Counted from the first letter of the stretch, positions 37,879-52,000 are shown. The stretch is DNA of 64,000 bases from Enterobacter hormaechei subsp. hoffmannii (GCF_001729745.1 NZ_CP017186.1:248001-312000), one strand, 5' to 3'. The notes: a model not told the origin generated them from the sequence alone. Program-made: numbers and translations.

Positions 37879-39528
37879 ATGAAAAACATCAACCCAACGC
37901 AGACCGCTGCATGGCAGGCACTACAGAAACATTTTGATGAAATGAAAGACGTCACTATCGCGGATCTGTTCGCGAAAGATGCCGATCGTTTCAGCAAGTT
38001 TTCCGCCACCTTCGATGACCTGATGCTGGTGGATTTCTCTAAGAACCGTATCACCGAAGAGACGCTGGCGAAGCTGCAAGATCTGGCGAAAGAGACTGAG
38101 CTGGCAGATGCCATCAAATCCATGTTCTCCGGTGAGAAGATCAACCGCACCGAAGACCGTGCCGTGCTGCACGTGGCGCTGCGCAACCGTAGCAATACTC
38201 CAATTATCGTTGACGGCAAAGATGTGATGCCGGAAGTGAACGCGGTGCTGGAAAAGATGAAAACCTTCTCTGAAGCGATCATCTCAGGTCAGTGGAAAGG
38301 CTACACCGGCAAAGCGATCACCGACGTCGTAAACATCGGTATCGGCGGCTCTGACCTCGGCCCGTTTATGGTGACCGAGGCGCTGCGCCCGTACAAAAAC
38401 CATCTCAACATGCACTTCGTGTCCAACGTCGATGGGACTCACATCGCTGAAGTGCTGAAAAAGGTGAACCCGGAAACCACGCTGTTCCTGGTGGCGTCTA
38501 AAACCTTCACCACTCAGGAAACCATGACCAACGCCCACAGCGCGCGCGACTGGTTCCTGAAAACCGCGGGCGACGAAAAGCACGTGGCGAAACACTTCGC
38601 GGCGCTGTCCACCAACGGTAAAGCGGTGGGTGAGTTCGGTATTGATACTGCGAACATGTTTGAATTCTGGGACTGGGTGGGTGGCCGCTACTCACTGTGG
38701 TCTGCGATCGGTCTGTCCATCATCCTGTCCGTCGGCTTCGACAACTTCGTTGAGCTGCTCTCCGGCGCGCACGCGATGGACAAACACTTCTCCACCACCG
38801 CGCCTGAGAAAAACCTGCCGGTGCTGCTGGCGCTGATCGGGATCTGGTACAACAACTTCTTCGGCGCTGAAACCGAAGCGATTCTGCCGTACGACCAGTA
38901 TATGCACCGCTTTGCGGCCTACTTCCAGCAGGGCAACATGGAATCCAACGGCAAGTACGTTGACCGTAACGGTAACGCGGTGGATTATCAGACTGGCCCA
39001 ATCATCTGGGGCGAGCCGGGCACCAACGGTCAGCACGCGTTCTACCAGCTGATCCATCAGGGCACCAAAATGGTACCGTGCGATTTCATCGCCCCGGCGA
39101 TTACGCACAACCCGCTTTCCGACCACCATCCGAAGCTGCTGTCTAACTTCTTCGCCCAGACCGAAGCGCTGGCGTTCGGTAAATCCCGCGAGGTGGTTGA
39201 GCAGGAGTACCGTGACCAGGGTAAAGATCCGGCTACGCTGGAACACGTTGTGCCGTTCAAAGTGTTCGAAGGCAACCGTCCAACTAACTCCATTCTGCTG
39301 CGTGAAATTACGCCGTTCAGCCTGGGCGCGCTGATTGCCCTCTACGAGCACAAGATCTTCACTCAGGGCGCTATTCTGAACATCTTCACCTTTGACCAGT
39401 GGGGCGTTGAGCTGGGCAAACAGCTGGCAAACCGCATTCTGCCAGAGCTGGGTGACGATAAAGCAATCGACAGCCACGACAGCTCCACCAATGGTCTGAT
39501 TAACCGTTATAAAGCATGGCGTGCGTAA
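37879..39528 (+). CDS. pgi: Glucose-6-phosphate isomerase
   Basis: A 549-residue glycolytic enzyme, the same length as in E. coli, that interconverts glucose 6-phosphate and fructose 6-phosphate. Signature stretches [10 protein letters not shown] (sugar-phosphate loop), [12 protein letters not shown] and the GANAFYQLIH-type segment (here [15 protein letters not shown]) are present. It has its own terminator. Confidence 0.98.
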   Translation: MKNINPTQTAAWQALQKHFDEMKDVTIADLFAKDADRFSKFSATFDDLMLVDFSKNRITEETLAKLQDLAKETELADAIKSMFSGEKINRTEDRAVLHVALRNRSNTPIIVDGKDVMPEVNAVLEKMKTFSEAIISGQWKGYTGKAITDVVNIGIGGSDLGPFMVTEALRPYKNHLNMHFVSNVDGTHIAEVLKKVNPETTLFLVASKTFTTQETMTNAHSARDWFLKTAGDEKHVAKHFAALSTNGKAVGEFGIDTANMFEFWDWVGGRYSLWSAIGLSIILSVGFDNFVELLSGAHAMDKHFSTTAPEKNLPVLLALIGIWYNNFFGAETEAILPYDQYMHRFAAYFQQGNMESNGKYVDRNGNAVDYQTGPIIWGEPGTNGQHAFYQLIHQGTKMVPCDFIAPAITHNPLSDHHPKLLSNFFAQTEALAFGKSREVVEQEYRDQGKDPATLEHVVPFKVFEGNRPTNSILLREITPFSLGALIALYEHKIFTQGAILNIFTFDQWGVELGKQLANRILPELGDDKAIDSHDSSTNGLINRYKAWRA

Positions 39529-39894
39529 TAAATATGTCATGAACAATGCCGGCGATATGCCGGCATTTTTTTATCGGATAATTCCTGATGTCTGTTAGTT
39601 ATCTCAAATTCTGAATCTGAGTTTAATCCGAAAAACACGGTTACCCCGTTAATTGCTGAGGGTTATTTTAAGAAAATACGGAGTGATACTTTAATGGGTT
39701 TATATTATAACTGTTTGATAATGAATGGTTATCTATTTCAATAATTATTTTTTCTTTTCATTTTTAACCATTAGTCTGAAAACCTCATCCCTATTTACCC
39801 CCACGGTAAACCCACTGCTTTAGTTGTGTATACTCGAATCCGCCTGAATTTCTTTTCGGGCAAATCTCCATTCATTCATTGAAGGGAAATTGTT
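39529..39894 (+). other. pgi-yjbE intergenic region
   Basis: Holds the pgi terminator (39545-39574) and an AT-rich leader for yjbEFGH with a candidate -10 TATACT at 39829-39834. The E. coli operon is under Rcs control, but I see only a poor match to an RcsAB box (TAAGAAAATACGGA near 39668). Confidence 0.5.
39545..39574 (+). terminator. Intrinsic terminator of pgi
   Basis: AATGCCGGC pairs with GCCGGCATT around a 5-base loop, followed by TTTTT. Confidence 0.92.
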
Positions 39895-40137
39895 ATGAAG
39901 AAAGTACTGTATGGCATTTTTGCCATATCTGCGCTTGCGGCGACGTCTGTCTATGCAGCTCCGGTCCAGGTCGGGGAAGCAGCAGGGTCGGCAGCGACGT
40001 CTGCGTCTGCGGGGAGTTCTACCGCAGCCAGCACCAGCGCCGTAAGTTCAGCCGTGGGTGTCGCGCTGGCGGCAACCGGTGGCGGTGATGGCTCCAATAC
40101 CGGAACCACGACCACTACGACGACCAGCACCCAGTAA
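39895..40137 (+). CDS. yjbE: Small secreted low-complexity protein YjbE
   Basis: An 80-residue protein with a signal peptide ending near AYA-APVQ ([20 protein letters not shown]) and a mature part of almost only Ala, Ser, Gly and Thr, ending in a run of Thr ([11 protein letters not shown]). It matches E. coli YjbE, first gene of the yjbEFGH exopolysaccharide operon. Mechanism unknown. Confidence 0.92.
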   Translation: MKKVLYGIFAISALAATSVYAAPVQVGEAAGSAATSASAGSSTAASTSAVSSAVGVALAATGGGDGSNTGTTTTTTTSTQ

Positions 40138-40200
40138 TACCGGGTGTTTTAATCATAACCACACTTCGGTGTGGTTATTTCGCCCCTTCGGAGAAGAGTC

Positions 40201-40839
40201 GTGAAGCGACCTGCAATCATCCTGATTTGCCTGCTGTTGCAGGCGTGCTCAGCTACCACCAAAGGGCTGGGCCACTCACTGTGGGACAGCATGTTCGGCA
40301 CGCCGGGCGTGCATCTGACCGATGACGAACTTCAGAACATGCCGTATGCCAGCCAGTACATGCAGCTAAACGATGGTCCGCAACTGTTTGTGGTGCTCGC
40401 TTTCGATGAAAACGGGCAGCAGAAATGGGTGACGCAGGATCAGGCCACCATCGTGACTCAGCATTCCCGAATCGTGAAAACGTTGCTCGGCGGCGACAAC
40501 CTGCTTGAGGTAAACAACCTGGCTGAAGATCCGCTCATCAAGCCGAATCAGATCGTCGATGGCGCAAGCTGGACGCGCACAATGGGCTGGACCGAGCACA
40601 AACAGGTGCGCTACGCCACGGCCCGCTCCACCTTCCGCTGGGATGGTACGGACAGCGTCAAAGTGGGCAGCGACGAAACGCAGGTGCGCGTGCTGGATGA
40701 AGAGGTGACAACCGATCAGGCCACCTGGCATAACCGCTTCTGGGTGGACGAAGAGGGGCAAATCCGCCAGTCCTTACAGTATCTCGGTGCCGGTTTCTTC
40801 CCGGTGAAGACCACCCTGATCAAGGCGGCGAAATCATGA
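40201..40839 (+). CDS. yjbF: YjbF family lipoprotein
   Basis: A 212-residue lipoprotein with signal and lipobox LLLQAC, of the YjbF/GfcB group of group 4 capsule accessory proteins. The start is GTG at 40201 preceded by GGAG; this gives the E. coli N-terminus MKRPAIILICLLLQAC. Its stop overlaps the yjbG start (ATGA). Confidence 0.94.
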   Translation: MKRPAIILICLLLQACSATTKGLGHSLWDSMFGTPGVHLTDDELQNMPYASQYMQLNDGPQLFVVLAFDENGQQKWVTQDQATIVTQHSRIVKTLLGGDNLLEVNNLAEDPLIKPNQIVDGASWTRTMGWTEHKQVRYATARSTFRWDGTDSVKVGSDETQVRVLDEEVTTDQATWHNRFWVDEEGQIRQSLQYLGAGFFPVKTTLIKAAKS

Positions 40840-41573
40840 AAATGTTCATTCACGTTGCGCTTCTCGCCAGCCTGGCCTCGCCGCTGGCGTGGTCTGCGGG
40901 AACGGTACAGGTCTACACCCCGGACAGCGAAAAACCTAAAACCTTAACCAATGCCGGGCATCTGCTCGATCTGGTGGGGCAGCCGAGGCTGGCGAAAAGC
41001 TGGTGGACCGGGGCGGTTATCAGCGAGCGTCAGGCGACGATTGTAGCGGAACAAAAACATCAGGCGCTGCTCACCCGACTGAGCGGGCTGGCACAACAGG
41101 AAGATGCTGACGATGCCGCGGCCATTACTAGCCTGCGTCAGCAGCTTCAGGCGGTTAAGGTGACGGGTCGCCAGAAGGTGAATCTCGATCCGGATGAGGT
41201 GCGCGTCGCCGAAAACGGCAATCCGTCGCTGGAAGGGGACTATACCCTGTGGCTGCCGGCTCAGCCTTCCACCGTCACCGTGATGGGGCTTATCAGCAGC
41301 CCTGGCAAAAAGCCGTTTACGCCGGGCCGGGACGTCGTGAGCTATCTCGACGAGCAAAGCTTGCTCAGCGGTGCGGATAACAGCTATGCCTGGGTGGTCT
41401 ATCCGGACGGGCATACGCAAAAAGCGCCGGTGGCTTACTGGAATAAACGCCATATCGAACCTATGCCAGGCAGCATCATTTTTGTCGGTTTTGCCGACCA
41501 TTTCTGGACGAAAGCGTATGACGGGCTTAATGCCGATATCCTTCGCTCCCTGATACAGCGGATACCGGAATAA
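40836..41573 (+). CDS. yjbG: YjbG family exopolysaccharide accessory protein
   Basis: A 245-residue periplasmic protein with an N-terminal signal ([19 protein letters not shown]). It belongs to the YjbG/GfcC group, which carries ubiquitin-like beta-grasp domains. It overlaps both neighbours by a few bases, indicating tight operon coupling. Confidence 0.93.
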   Translation: MKMFIHVALLASLASPLAWSAGTVQVYTPDSEKPKTLTNAGHLLDLVGQPRLAKSWWTGAVISERQATIVAEQKHQALLTRLSGLAQQEDADDAAAITSLRQQLQAVKVTGRQKVNLDPDEVRVAENGNPSLEGDYTLWLPAQPSTVTVMGLISSPGKKPFTPGRDVVSYLDEQSLLSGADNSYAWVVYPDGHTQKAPVAYWNKRHIEPMPGSIIFVGFADHFWTKAYDGLNADILRSLIQRIPE

Positions 41574-43669
41574 TGAAAAAAACCTATCTCTACAGCATGC
41601 TTGCACTGTGCGTGAGTGCCGCCTGTCATGCAGAAACGTATCCGGCACCCATCGGCCCGTCGCAGTCCGATTTTGGCGGCGTGGGCTTACTGCAAACCCC
41701 GACCGCGCGTATGGCCCGCGAGGGTGAAATCAGCCTTAACTATCGCGATAACGATCAGTACCGTTACTACTCTGCGTCCGTGCAGCTGTTCCCCTGGCTG
41801 GAGACCACGCTGCGCTACACCGACGTGCGTACAAAACAGTACAGCAGCGTGGACGCCTTCTCCGGCGATCAGACCTATAAAGACAAAGCCTTCGACGTGA
41901 AGCTGCGCCTGTGGGAAGAGAGCTACTGGATGCCGCAGGTCTCCGTCGGGGCGAAAGACATTGGCGGGACCGGCCTGTTTGATGCGGAATACATCGTTGC
42001 CAGCAAAGCCTGGGGACCGTTTGATTTCTCGCTGGGTCTTGGCTGGGGCTACCTCGGCACCAGCGGCAACGTAACCAACCCGTTCTGTACCTACAGCGAC
42101 AAATACTGCTACCGCGATAACAGCTATAAAAAAGCGGGTTCCATCAACGGCGACCAGATGTTCCACGGCCCGGCCTCGCTGTTTGGAGGCGTAGAGTATC
42201 AAACGCCATGGCAGCCGCTGCGCCTGAAGCTGGAGTACGAAGGCAATAACTACAGCGAAGATTTTGCCGGCAAGATTGAGCAGAAGAGCAAGTTTAACGT
42301 CGGCGCCATTTACCGCGTCACCGACTGGGCCGACGTTAACCTCAGCTATGAGCGCGGTAATACCCTGATGTTTGGCTTTACGCTGCGCACCAACTTTAAC
42401 GACATGCGGCCGCGCTACAATGATAACCCGCGGCCCAAATACCAGCCGGAGCCGCAGGATGCGATCATTCAGCACTCCGTGGTAGCGAACCAGCTGACGC
42501 TGCTGAAATATAACGCAGGCCTGGCGGATCCGAAGATCCAGACCAAAGGCGATACGCTGTACGTCACCGGCGAGCAGGTAAAATACCGCGACTCCCGCGA
42601 AGGGATCGAGCGCGCCAACCGGATCGTCATGAACGATCTGCCGGAGGGGATCCGCACGATCCGCGTGACGGAGAACCGTCTCAACCTGCCGCAGGTCACC
42701 ACTGAAACCGATGTTGCCAGCCTTAAGCGTCATCTTGAAGGCGAACCGCTGGGACATGAAACCGAGCTGGTGCAAAAACGCGTTGAGCCGGTGGTGCCAG
42801 AGAGCACCGAGCAGGGCTGGTATATCGATAAATCCCGCTTCGATTTCCATATCGATCCGGTGCTGAACCAGTCCGTGGGTGGGCCGGAAAACTTCTACAT
42901 GTATCAGCTGGGCGCGATGGCGACGGCGGATCTGTGGGTGACCGACCACCTGTTGACCACCGGTAGTCTGTTCGGCAACCTTGCCAACAACTACGACAAA
43001 TTTAACTACACCAACCCGCCGAACGATTCAAAACTGCCGCGCGTGCGTACCCGCGTTCGCGAATATGTGCAGAACGATATCTACGTGAATAACCTGCAGG
43101 CCAACTACTTCCAGTACTTCGGTAACGGCTTCTACGGCCAGGTTTACGGTGGCTATCTGGAAACCATGTTCGGCGGCGCGGGGGCGGAGGTGCTTTATCG
43201 TCCCGTCGACAGTAACTGGGCGTTTGGGATTGATGCCAACTACGTGAAACAGCGTGACTGGCGCAGCGCGCAGGACATGATGAAGTTCACCGACTACAGC
43301 GTCAAAACCGGCCACCTGACCGCCTACTGGACGCCGTCGTTCGCACAGGATGTGCTGGTGAAAGCCAGCGTCGGGCAGTACCTGGCGGGCGATAAGGGCG
43401 GCACGCTGGATATCTCCAAACACTTCGACAGCGGCGTAGTGGTAGGCGGTTATGCCACCATCACCAACGTTTCGCCAGACGAGTACGGGGAAGGGGACTT
43501 CACCAAAGGGGTGTACGTGTCGATTCCGCTGGATCTGTTCTCGTCAGGCCCAACCCGCAGCCGTGCGGCAGTGGGCTGGACGCCGCTGACGCGCGACGGC
43601 GGTCAGCAGCTTGGACGTAAGTTCCAGCTGTATGATATGACCAGCGATAAGAACATTAACTTCCGCTGA
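41573..43669 (+). CDS. yjbH: YjbH/GfcD family outer-membrane beta-barrel protein
   Basis: A 698-residue exported protein (signal [20 protein letters not shown]) with many alternating aromatic beta-strand segments typical of a porin-like barrel ([19 protein letters not shown]-like). It is the last gene of yjbEFGH. Its ATG overlaps the yjbG stop (TAATG). The family is thought to help export a surface polysaccharide. Confidence 0.95.
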   Translation: MKKTYLYSMLALCVSAACHAETYPAPIGPSQSDFGGVGLLQTPTARMAREGEISLNYRDNDQYRYYSASVQLFPWLETTLRYTDVRTKQYSSVDAFSGDQTYKDKAFDVKLRLWEESYWMPQVSVGAKDIGGTGLFDAEYIVASKAWGPFDFSLGLGWGYLGTSGNVTNPFCTYSDKYCYRDNSYKKAGSINGDQMFHGPASLFGGVEYQTPWQPLRLKLEYEGNNYSEDFAGKIEQKSKFNVGAIYRVTDWADVNLSYERGNTLMFGFTLRTNFNDMRPRYNDNPRPKYQPEPQDAIIQHSVVANQLTLLKYNAGLADPKIQTKGDTLYVTGEQVKYRDSREGIERANRIVMNDLPEGIRTIRVTENRLNLPQVTTETDVASLKRHLEGEPLGHETELVQKRVEPVVPESTEQGWYIDKSRFDFHIDPVLNQSVGGPENFYMYQLGAMATADLWVTDHLLTTGSLFGNLANNYDKFNYTNPPNDSKLPRVRTRVREYVQNDIYVNNLQANYFQYFGNGFYGQVYGGYLETMFGGAGAEVLYRPVDSNWAFGIDANYVKQRDWRSAQDMMKFTDYSVKTGHLTAYWTPSFAQDVLVKASVGQYLAGDKGGTLDISKHFDSGVVVGGYATITNVSPDEYGEGDFTKGVYVSIPLDLFSSGPTRSRAAVGWTPLTRDGGQQLGRKFQLYDMTSDKNINFR

Positions 43670-43677
43670 TGCTTGTT

Positions 43678-43752
43678 TGCCCGGTGGCGCTGCGCTTACC
43701 GGGCCTACGAGAGTATTTTTGTAGGCCGGGCAAACGCAGTGCCGCCCGGCAA
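43678..43752. repeat. REP pair (BIME) after yjbH
   Basis: Two inverted REP units (GCCCGGTGGCGCTGCGCTTA with CCGGGCCTACG, and GTAGGCCGGGCAAACGCAGT with GCCGCCCGGC) separated by about 10 bases. Confidence 0.9.
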
Positions 43753-43847
43753 GAATGTTCATGTGGACAAAACATAAACAAAAAATATAGATCCCCGTCA
43801 CATTTTTGCGTTATACAGGAACCTCGCCCTGGAGAATGAGGTGCTGT

Positions 43848-44258
43848 ATGACATCCCTGACTCGTCCGCGTGTTGAGTTTATCTCAACAATACTCCAGAC
43901 CGTGCTGAACCTCGGTCTGCTGAGCCTTGGCCTGATCCTGGTCGTGTTTCTGGGTAAAGAGACGGTGCATCTGGCGGATGTGCTGTTCGCACCTGAGCAA
44001 ACCAGCAAATACGCGCTGGTGGAAGGCCTGGTGGTCTACTTTCTCTACTTTGAATTTATCGCCCTGATTGTGAAGTACTTTCAGTCCGGCTTTCACTTCC
44101 CGCTGCGCTATTTTGTCTACATTGGCATCACCGCCATTGTGCGGCTGATCATCGTCGATCATAAATCCCCGCTCGACGTGCTGATCTACTCGGCGGCGAT
44201 CCTGCTGCTGGTGATCACCCTCTGGCTGTGCAACTCAAAGCGGCTGAAACGCGAATAA
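43848..44258 (+). CDS. psiE: Phosphate-starvation-inducible protein PsiE
   Basis: A 136-residue inner-membrane protein with four hydrophobic segments, almost identical to E. coli PsiE. The frame opens at 43806, but the family start [11 protein letters not shown] is the ATG at 43848. Function is unknown. In E. coli it responds to phosphate and cAMP-CRP. It is convergent with malG. Confidence 0.95.
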   Translation: MTSLTRPRVEFISTILQTVLNLGLLSLGLILVVFLGKETVHLADVLFAPEQTSKYALVEGLVVYFLYFEFIALIVKYFQSGFHFPLRYFVYIGITAIVRLIIVDHKSPLDVLIYSAAILLLVITLWLCNSKRLKRE

Positions 44259-44282
44259 AAAAAGGGCGCTCCGAAGAGCGCC
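44256..44282 (-). terminator. Intrinsic terminator of malEFG (possibly bidirectional with psiE)
   Basis: GGCGCTC (44265-44271) pairs with GAGCGCC (44276-44282) around 4 bases. A run of A on the plus strand gives a T run for minus-strand transcripts. Confidence 0.85.
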
Positions 44283-44354
44283 TAACAACAGTCACAAGTT
44301 GGTTCAATACAATACGTCTAAAGTTGAGGGTTGCAGTGGCATAACAGATGAAAC

Positions 44355-45245
44355 TTAACCTTTCACACCGCCCGCCGTCAGGCCGTTGACCAGCCAGCGC
44401 TGGGCCAGCAGGAACACCACGGTAATCGGGATGGCAGAGAGTACGGCCGCCGCGGCAAAGTCGCCCCACAGGTAGTTTTGCGGGTTGAGGTATTGCTGCA
44501 TACCGACGGCCAGGGTGTAGCTGTTCACATCGCGCAGTAACAGAGAGGCGACCGGTACTTCGGTGATCGCCGCGATAAACGACAGGATGAACACCACCGC
44601 CAGAATCGGCACCGACAGCGGCAGCAGCACCAGACGGAACGCCTGCCACGGGGTGGCGCCATCCAGCGCGGCGGCTTCTTCCAGTGAACCATCGATGGTT
44701 TCGAAATAGCCCTTGATGGTCCACACATGCAGGGCGATGCCGCCAAGATAGGCGAAGATCACGCCGCCGTGGGTGTTCAGGCCGATAAACGGCACGTACT
44801 CGCCCAGACGATCAAACAGGGCATACAACGCCACCAGTGACAGCACCGCCGGGAACATCTGGAAAATCAGCATCCCTTTCAGCAGGGTCGCTTTGCCAGG
44901 GAAACGCATACGGGCGAAGGCGTAAGCACAGGTGGTGGAGAGCGTCACGATGCCGATGGCAGTGATGGTCGCCACTTTTACCGAGTTCCACAGCCACAGC
45001 AGCACCGGGAACGGCGGTGGAGTGACGCGGCCATCCGCGTGTTCCACACTGAAGCCCAGCGCGAGTTTCCAGTGCTCCCAGGAGATTTCATCCGGGATCA
45101 GGCTCCCGGTGGCGAAGTTCCCCGAACGCAGGGAGATGGCGATAACCATCAGCAGCGGGAACATGATCGCCGCGATGAAAATCAGCAGGCCTAAGTGCGT
45201 CGCGAGGAGGCGCAGTTTCTGAGATTTGGGTTGTACCATTGCCAT
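44355..45245 (-). CDS. malG: Maltose ABC transporter permease MalG
   Basis: A 296-residue inner-membrane permease, the same length as in E. coli, that pairs with MalF. The EAA loop that docks to MalK is visible ([20 protein letters not shown]). It ends with the family C-terminus GLTAGGVKG, which in E. coli reaches into the MalE binding site and MalF. It starts 14 bases after malF. Confidence 0.98.
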   Translation of the reverse strand: MAMVQPKSQKLRLLATHLGLLIFIAAIMFPLLMVIAISLRSGNFATGSLIPDEISWEHWKLALGFSVEHADGRVTPPPFPVLLWLWNSVKVATITAIGIVTLSTTCAYAFARMRFPGKATLLKGMLIFQMFPAVLSLVALYALFDRLGEYVPFIGLNTHGGVIFAYLGGIALHVWTIKGYFETIDGSLEEAAALDGATPWQAFRLVLLPLSVPILAVVFILSFIAAITEVPVASLLLRDVNSYTLAVGMQQYLNPQNYLWGDFAAAAVLSAIPITVVFLLAQRWLVNGLTAGGVKG

Positions 45246-45259
45246 GTTCAGTGCCCTCC

Positions 45260-46804
45260 TTAGTCAAATTTCATACGTGTAGCTTTCAGGTTCACGATCG
45301 CCAGGGCGCCCACCAGCAGGAAGATCAGGGTGGCAATCGCTGCCGCCAGACCGAAGTCCTGACCGCCGCCGCCTTCGAAGGCGATACGGTAGGTGTAGCT
45401 CACGAGCAGGTCGGTATAGCCTGCCGGCGTGGTGGTGCCGAGACGGTCCGGACCGCCGTTGGTCAACAGCTGAATCAGCACGAAGTTGTTAAAGTTAAAG
45501 GCGAAGCTGGCAATCATCAGCGGCGTCAGCGGCTTAATGAGCAGCGGCAGGGTAATTTTGAAGAAGTTCTGGAACGGACCCGCGCCGTCCATCGCCGAGG
45601 CTTCGTACAGGTCATCCGGGATGGCCTTCAGCAGCCCCATGCACAGGATCATCATGTACGGATAACCGAGCCAGGTGTTCACGATGATAATCATCGAGCG
45701 AGCGGTGGTCGGGTCGCTGAACCAGGCCGGTTTGATGCCGAACAGCGCGCTCAGCATCATGTTGATTTCACCGAAGCTCTGGTTAAACAACCCTTTGAAA
45801 ATCAGAATCGAGATGAACGACGGCACGGCGTACGGCAGAATCAGCAGCACGCGGTAAATCGCTTTCCCCTTCAGGGACTCCCACTGAACGAGACAGGCCA
45901 GCACCATGCCCACGGCCACGGTCAGGATCACGGTCAGTATGGAGAAGACTACCGTCCAGACGAAGATGGCGAAGAACGGTTTCTGGATGCCTTCGTCGGT
46001 AAACACGCGGGTAAAGTTATCCCAGCCGATGGTAACGGTATAGCCCGGGCTGAGCTTGTCGTCGCCCCAGCTGCCGTCGGCATTCACCGACTGATAGAAA
46101 CCAATGTCGTTATTCGGACGGTACTTCACGCCGCTCTGGTTGTTGGTCAGCGTGCCGTCATCCGCCAGAGTATAAAGCGGCTGCGTGCCGGAAAACTGGC
46201 GCAGCGAGCTCATGGTTACTTTGCTGTCATCGGGCAGCACAGCGGTGAGCTGGGTCAGCGCCTGGCGATTTTGAGTGATGATACGCAGGTTGGCACGTTC
46301 ACCTTCCGGCAGGGCCGCGGCCTCTTTTAAGACCAGCTTCTGCTCGCCGCCAAATTTGAACGCGTCGGAAAGATAGTTTTTGCCGCTCTCACCGTCAGTG
46401 AGCGCTAACTTCCATTCATCTCCCGCAGGATACAGGCCGAAGTTAAAGGTTTTACCCGCCTGATAAGAACGATCCAGAAGCACCTGGGTGGCACGCTCCT
46501 GCGCGAGCTGGTTGGTGCTGCTGTAGTTAGTAAAGGCAATCGCGATGGTGCAGATCAGCGGAAAGAGGACAAACAGCCCCATCCCGGCAACACCGGGGTA
46601 GACATAGCGCCAGGCATACGCTTTACGGTTGGCGAAAATATACAGGCCAACCGAGCTTAAAATCAGCGTCATGATGGCAAAAAGGTATTCCCCTTGCACG
46701 TACATTAAAACAACAAGGTAACCCACCAGCAGACACAGCAGACCTATCACTGACCACTTCAGTGCGTCGCTTTGCCACCAGCGTTTCTTTTTAATGACAT
46801 CCAT
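45260..46804 (-). CDS. malF: Maltose ABC transporter permease MalF
   Basis: A 514-residue inner-membrane permease. Three N-terminal helices are followed by the large periplasmic P2 loop (about residues 95-275) that binds MalE, then five further helices with the EAA loop ([20 protein letters not shown]). Length equals that of E. coli. The spacer to malE carries REP units. Confidence 0.98.
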   Translation of the reverse strand: MDVIKKKRWWQSDALKWSVIGLLCLLVGYLVVLMYVQGEYLFAIMTLILSSVGLYIFANRKAYAWRYVYPGVAGMGLFVLFPLICTIAIAFTNYSSTNQLAQERATQVLLDRSYQAGKTFNFGLYPAGDEWKLALTDGESGKNYLSDAFKFGGEQKLVLKEAAALPEGERANLRIITQNRQALTQLTAVLPDDSKVTMSSLRQFSGTQPLYTLADDGTLTNNQSGVKYRPNNDIGFYQSVNADGSWGDDKLSPGYTVTIGWDNFTRVFTDEGIQKPFFAIFVWTVVFSILTVILTVAVGMVLACLVQWESLKGKAIYRVLLILPYAVPSFISILIFKGLFNQSFGEINMMLSALFGIKPAWFSDPTTARSMIIIVNTWLGYPYMMILCMGLLKAIPDDLYEASAMDGAGPFQNFFKITLPLLIKPLTPLMIASFAFNFNNFVLIQLLTNGGPDRLGTTTPAGYTDLLVSYTYRIAFEGGGGQDFGLAAAIATLIFLLVGALAIVNLKATRMKFD

Positions 46805-46836
46805 GGGGTTCTTCCTCTACAACGGTGGAAACTTAT

Positions 46837-46915
46837 CGTCAGGTGGCGCTGCGCTTACCTGACCTACGGATCGTGCCGTAGTCGTAGGGCGGGTAAGCGC
46901 ACGCGCCACCCGCCG
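46837..46915. repeat. REP pair (BIME) between malE and malF
   Basis: Units GGTGGCGCTGCGCTTACCTG and GGCGGGTAAGCGCACGCGCC in opposite orientation. A REP element in this same spacer in E. coli stabilises malE mRNA and lets MalE be made in excess over MalF and MalG. Confidence 0.9.
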
Positions 46916-46925
46916 TTTTTCAGAC

Positions 46926-48128
<1,203 letters not shown>

Positions 48129-48187
48129 TTATTGGTGATGTGCTCGTGGATACATAAGGTGGTTCAACGTGACTCAGTCTCCTTATT

Positions 48188-48226
48188 TGACATCCTCTTT
48201 CCATCCTCCCAGTCCCTACGCCCCAC
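48188..48226 (-). promoter_or_regulatory. MalT boxes at the malE promoter
   Basis: On the minus strand GGGGCGTAGG, GGGAGGATGG and AGAGGATG follow one another, as in the E. coli malE promoter. MalT bound to maltotriose and ATP activates here. Confidence 0.85.
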
Positions 48227-48232
48227 CCCCTG

Positions 48233-48254
48233 TTTGTGTGATCCCTGTAACATA
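48233..48254. promoter_or_regulatory. Probable CRP site between malE and malK
   Basis: TTGTGTGATCCCTGTAACAT matches the TGTGA-N6-TCACA pattern moderately and the known E. coli site well. A further weak candidate is near 48265-48281. Confidence 0.7.
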
Positions 48255-48357
48255 AATTTAAGTTATGAGTGCTGGCGCACATAAAAACCCATTGAATTTT
48301 GCAGGCCGCTTCACGATTTTCGCCTCAGCCCCTCCGCTGCGGTCGCAGAGCCTGCTC

Positions 48358-48408
48358 TCTCATCCTCCCGCCTCCTCCCCCATAAAAAAGCCGGGGGGTG
48401 GAGGATTC
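48358..48408 (+). promoter_or_regulatory. MalT boxes at the malK promoter
   Basis: CATCCTCCCGCCTCCTCCCC and GGGGGGTGGAGGATTCACG contain several MalT boxes in both directions, as in E. coli malKp. Confidence 0.85.
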
Positions 48409-48487
48409 ACGAAAGTAATGGAACACGCATAGTGAACTTATCTTGAATGTTTCTGTCGGTGACAGGTTGTAACGAAGGGAGAAGGGC

Positions 48488-49597
48488 ATGGCGAGCGTAC
48501 AGCTGCGTAATGTAACGAAAGCCTGGGGCGACGTTGTGGTGTCAAAAGACATCAATCTGGACATCCACGAAGGTGAGTTTGTGGTGTTCGTTGGTCCATC
48601 AGGCTGTGGTAAATCTACTCTGCTGCGTATGATTGCCGGTCTTGAAACCATCACCAGTGGCGATTTATTTATTGGTGATACCCGAATGAACGACATCCCG
48701 CCAGCTGAACGCGGCGTGGGCATGGTGTTCCAGTCTTATGCGCTTTATCCGCATCTTTCCGTTGCCGAGAACATGTCCTTTGGCCTGAAGCTGGCCGGCG
48801 CGAAAAAAGAGACCATTAACCAGCGCGTCACCCAGGTGGCGGAAGTGCTCCAGCTGGCACATCTGCTGGAGCGTAAACCGAAGGCGCTCTCCGGTGGTCA
48901 GCGTCAGCGTGTGGCGATCGGCCGTACGCTGGTGGCCGAGCCGCGCGTGTTCCTGCTCGATGAACCTCTCTCTAACCTGGATGCCGCCCTGCGCGTCCAG
49001 ATGCGTATCGAAATCTCCCGTCTGCACAAGCGTCTTGGACGCACGATGATTTACGTCACCCACGATCAGGTCGAAGCGATGACGCTGGCCGACAAAATCG
49101 TGGTACTGGACGCCGGTCGCGTGGCGCAGGTGGGCAAACCGCTGGAGCTGTATCACTACCCGGCAGACCGCTTTGTTGCGGGCTTCATTGGCTCGCCAAA
49201 GATGAACTTCCTGCCCGTAAAAGTGACCGCGACGGCAATCGAACAGGTACAGGTGGAGCTGCCAAACCGTCAGCAGGTCTGGCTGCCAGTCGACAGCGCC
49301 AACGTACAGGTGGGGGCCAATATGTCCCTCGGTATCCGTCCTGAGCATCTACTGCCAAGCCACATTGCGGATGTGACGCTGGAAGGTGAAGTTCAGGTCG
49401 TCGAACAGCTTGGTCACGAAACACAGATTCATATCCAGATCCCCGCCATCCGTCAGAACCTGGTCTACCGCCAGAATGACGTGGTGTTGGTAGAAGAGGG
49501 TGCCACATTCGCTATCGGTTTGCCGCCAGAGCGTTGCCATCTGTTCCGTGAGGATGGCACTGCATGTCGTCGGTTGCACAAAGAGCCAGGCGTTTAA
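48488..49597 (+). CDS. malK: Maltose ABC transporter ATPase MalK
   Basis: A 369-residue ATPase of the MalFGK2 transporter that also inhibits MalT. Walker A is GPSGCGKST (about residues 36-44), the ABC signature is LSGGQRQ and Walker B ends in [13 protein letters not shown]-terminal regulatory domain begins near residue 235. It is two residues shorter than the E. coli protein. Confidence 0.98.
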   Translation: MASVQLRNVTKAWGDVVVSKDINLDIHEGEFVVFVGPSGCGKSTLLRMIAGLETITSGDLFIGDTRMNDIPPAERGVGMVFQSYALYPHLSVAENMSFGLKLAGAKKETINQRVTQVAEVLQLAHLLERKPKALSGGQRQRVAIGRTLVAEPRVFLLDEPLSNLDAALRVQMRIEISRLHKRLGRTMIYVTHDQVEAMTLADKIVVLDAGRVAQVGKPLELYHYPADRFVAGFIGSPKMNFLPVKVTATAIEQVQVELPNRQQVWLPVDSANVQVGANMSLGIRPEHLLPSHIADVTLEGEVQVVEQLGHETQIHIQIPAIRQNLVYRQNDVVLVEEGATFAIGLPPERCHLFREDGTACRRLHKEPGV

Positions 49598-50947
<1,350 letters not shown>

Positions 50948-50976
50948 TTCGTTAGACCTGACGTAATGACCTAAAA

Positions 50977-51000
50977 AGAGGGGCGTGAGCCCCTCTCTCC
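50977..51000 (+). terminator. Hairpin terminator or attenuator between lamB and malM
   Basis: AGAGGGGC (50977-50984) pairs with GCCCCTCT (50989-50996) around GTGA, followed by CTCCTT. The short T run suggests partial termination or mRNA stabilisation. Confidence 0.65.
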
Positions 51001-51061
51001 TTAGGGTGCTGCGCGCTATTGCCTGGCCACCGCAGTGCTCACGCTATCAGAGGTAATAACA

Positions 51062-52000
51062 ATGAAAATGAAGAAAAGTCTCGTCGCGCTGTGCCTCTCT
51101 GCGGGGCTGTTGGCCTGTGCGCCTGCGGTCACCTTTGCAGATGTGAATTTTGTTCCTCAAAATACCAGCGCTGCGCCAGCTATTCCGGCTGCGGCACTTC
51201 AGCAACTGGTGTGGACGCCAGTTGATCAATCGAAAACACAAACTACCCAGCTTTCAGCGGGGGGTCAGTCACTGAACGTGCCGGGTATCAGCGGTCCGGT
51301 CGCGGCTTTCAGCGTGCCGGCGAATATCGGCGAGCTGACCCTGACGTTGACCAGTGAAGTCAATAAACAGACCAGCGTCTTCGCGCCTAACGTGCTGATC
51401 CTCGATCAGAACATGACGCCATCCGCGTTCTTCCCAAGCGACTATTTCAGCTATCAGGAGCCTGGCGTCATGAGTGCCGATCGGCTGGAAGGCGTTATGC
51501 GCCTGACGCCAGCCCTGGGTCAGCAGAAGATTTATGTCCTGGTGTTCACGACTGAAAAAGATCTGCAACAGACAACGAAGCTTGTTGACCCGGCAAAAGC
51601 CTATGCGAAAGGCACGGGGAACTCTGTCCCGGATATTCCGGACCCGCTTGCCCGTCATACAACCGATGGTCTGATCAAGCTGAAAGTCTCCACCAACAGC
51701 GCCTCCAGCGTACTCGTAGGCCCACTGTTTGGCTCATCTGGCCCGGGTCCGGTAACGGTGGGTAATACTGCCGCGCCTGTGTATGCCGCGCCAGCCGCAG
51801 CACCAGCCGCAACCCCGGCCCCGGCGAAAAAAGCCGAGCCGGTGCTTAACGATACTGAAACTTACTTTAACAACGCCATCAAGCAGGCAGTTAAAAACGG
51901 CGATGTCGATAAAGCGCTGAAACTGCTTGATGAAGCCGAGCGTTTAGGTTCAACCACTGCCCGTTCCACCTTTATCAGCAGTGTAAAAGGCAAGGGGTAA
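51062..52000 (+). CDS. malM: Periplasmic maltose operon protein MalM
   Basis: A 312-residue periplasmic protein, last gene of malK-lamB-malM. A signal peptide ends near TFADV. A Pro/Ala-rich linker (APVYAAPAAAPAATPAPAKK) separates the main domain from a C-terminal helical part (about residues 265-305). The frame opens at 51035, but the family start MKMKKSL is at 51062. Its exact role is unknown, and it is not needed for maltose use in E. coli. Confidence 0.95.
   Translation: MKMKKSLVALCLSAGLLACAPAVTFADVNFVPQNTSAAPAIPAAALQQLVWTPVDQSKTQTTQLSAGGQSLNVPGISGPVAAFSVPANIGELTLTLTSEVNKQTSVFAPNVLILDQNMTPSAFFPSDYFSYQEPGVMSADRLEGVMRLTPALGQQKIYVLVFTTEKDLQQTTKLVDPAKAYAKGTGNSVPDIPDPLARHTTDGLIKLKVSTNSASSVLVGPLFGSSGPGPVTVGNTAAPVYAAPAAAPAATPAPAKKAEPVLNDTETYFNNAIKQAVKNGDVDKALKLLDEAERLGSTTARSTFISSVKGKG

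Noticed and set aside
39668-39681. Possible RcsAB box before yjbE
   Set aside because: Only part of the consensus is matched, so it is not listed as a site even though Rcs control is known for the E. coli operon.
41687-42949. A 420-codon minus-strand frame opposite yjbH
   Set aside because: Antisense shadow of a clear coding region, with no ribosome binding site or family signature.
45239-46330. A 363-codon plus-strand frame opposite malF
   Set aside because: Shadow of malF with atypical amino acid composition (rich in Gln, His and Arg).
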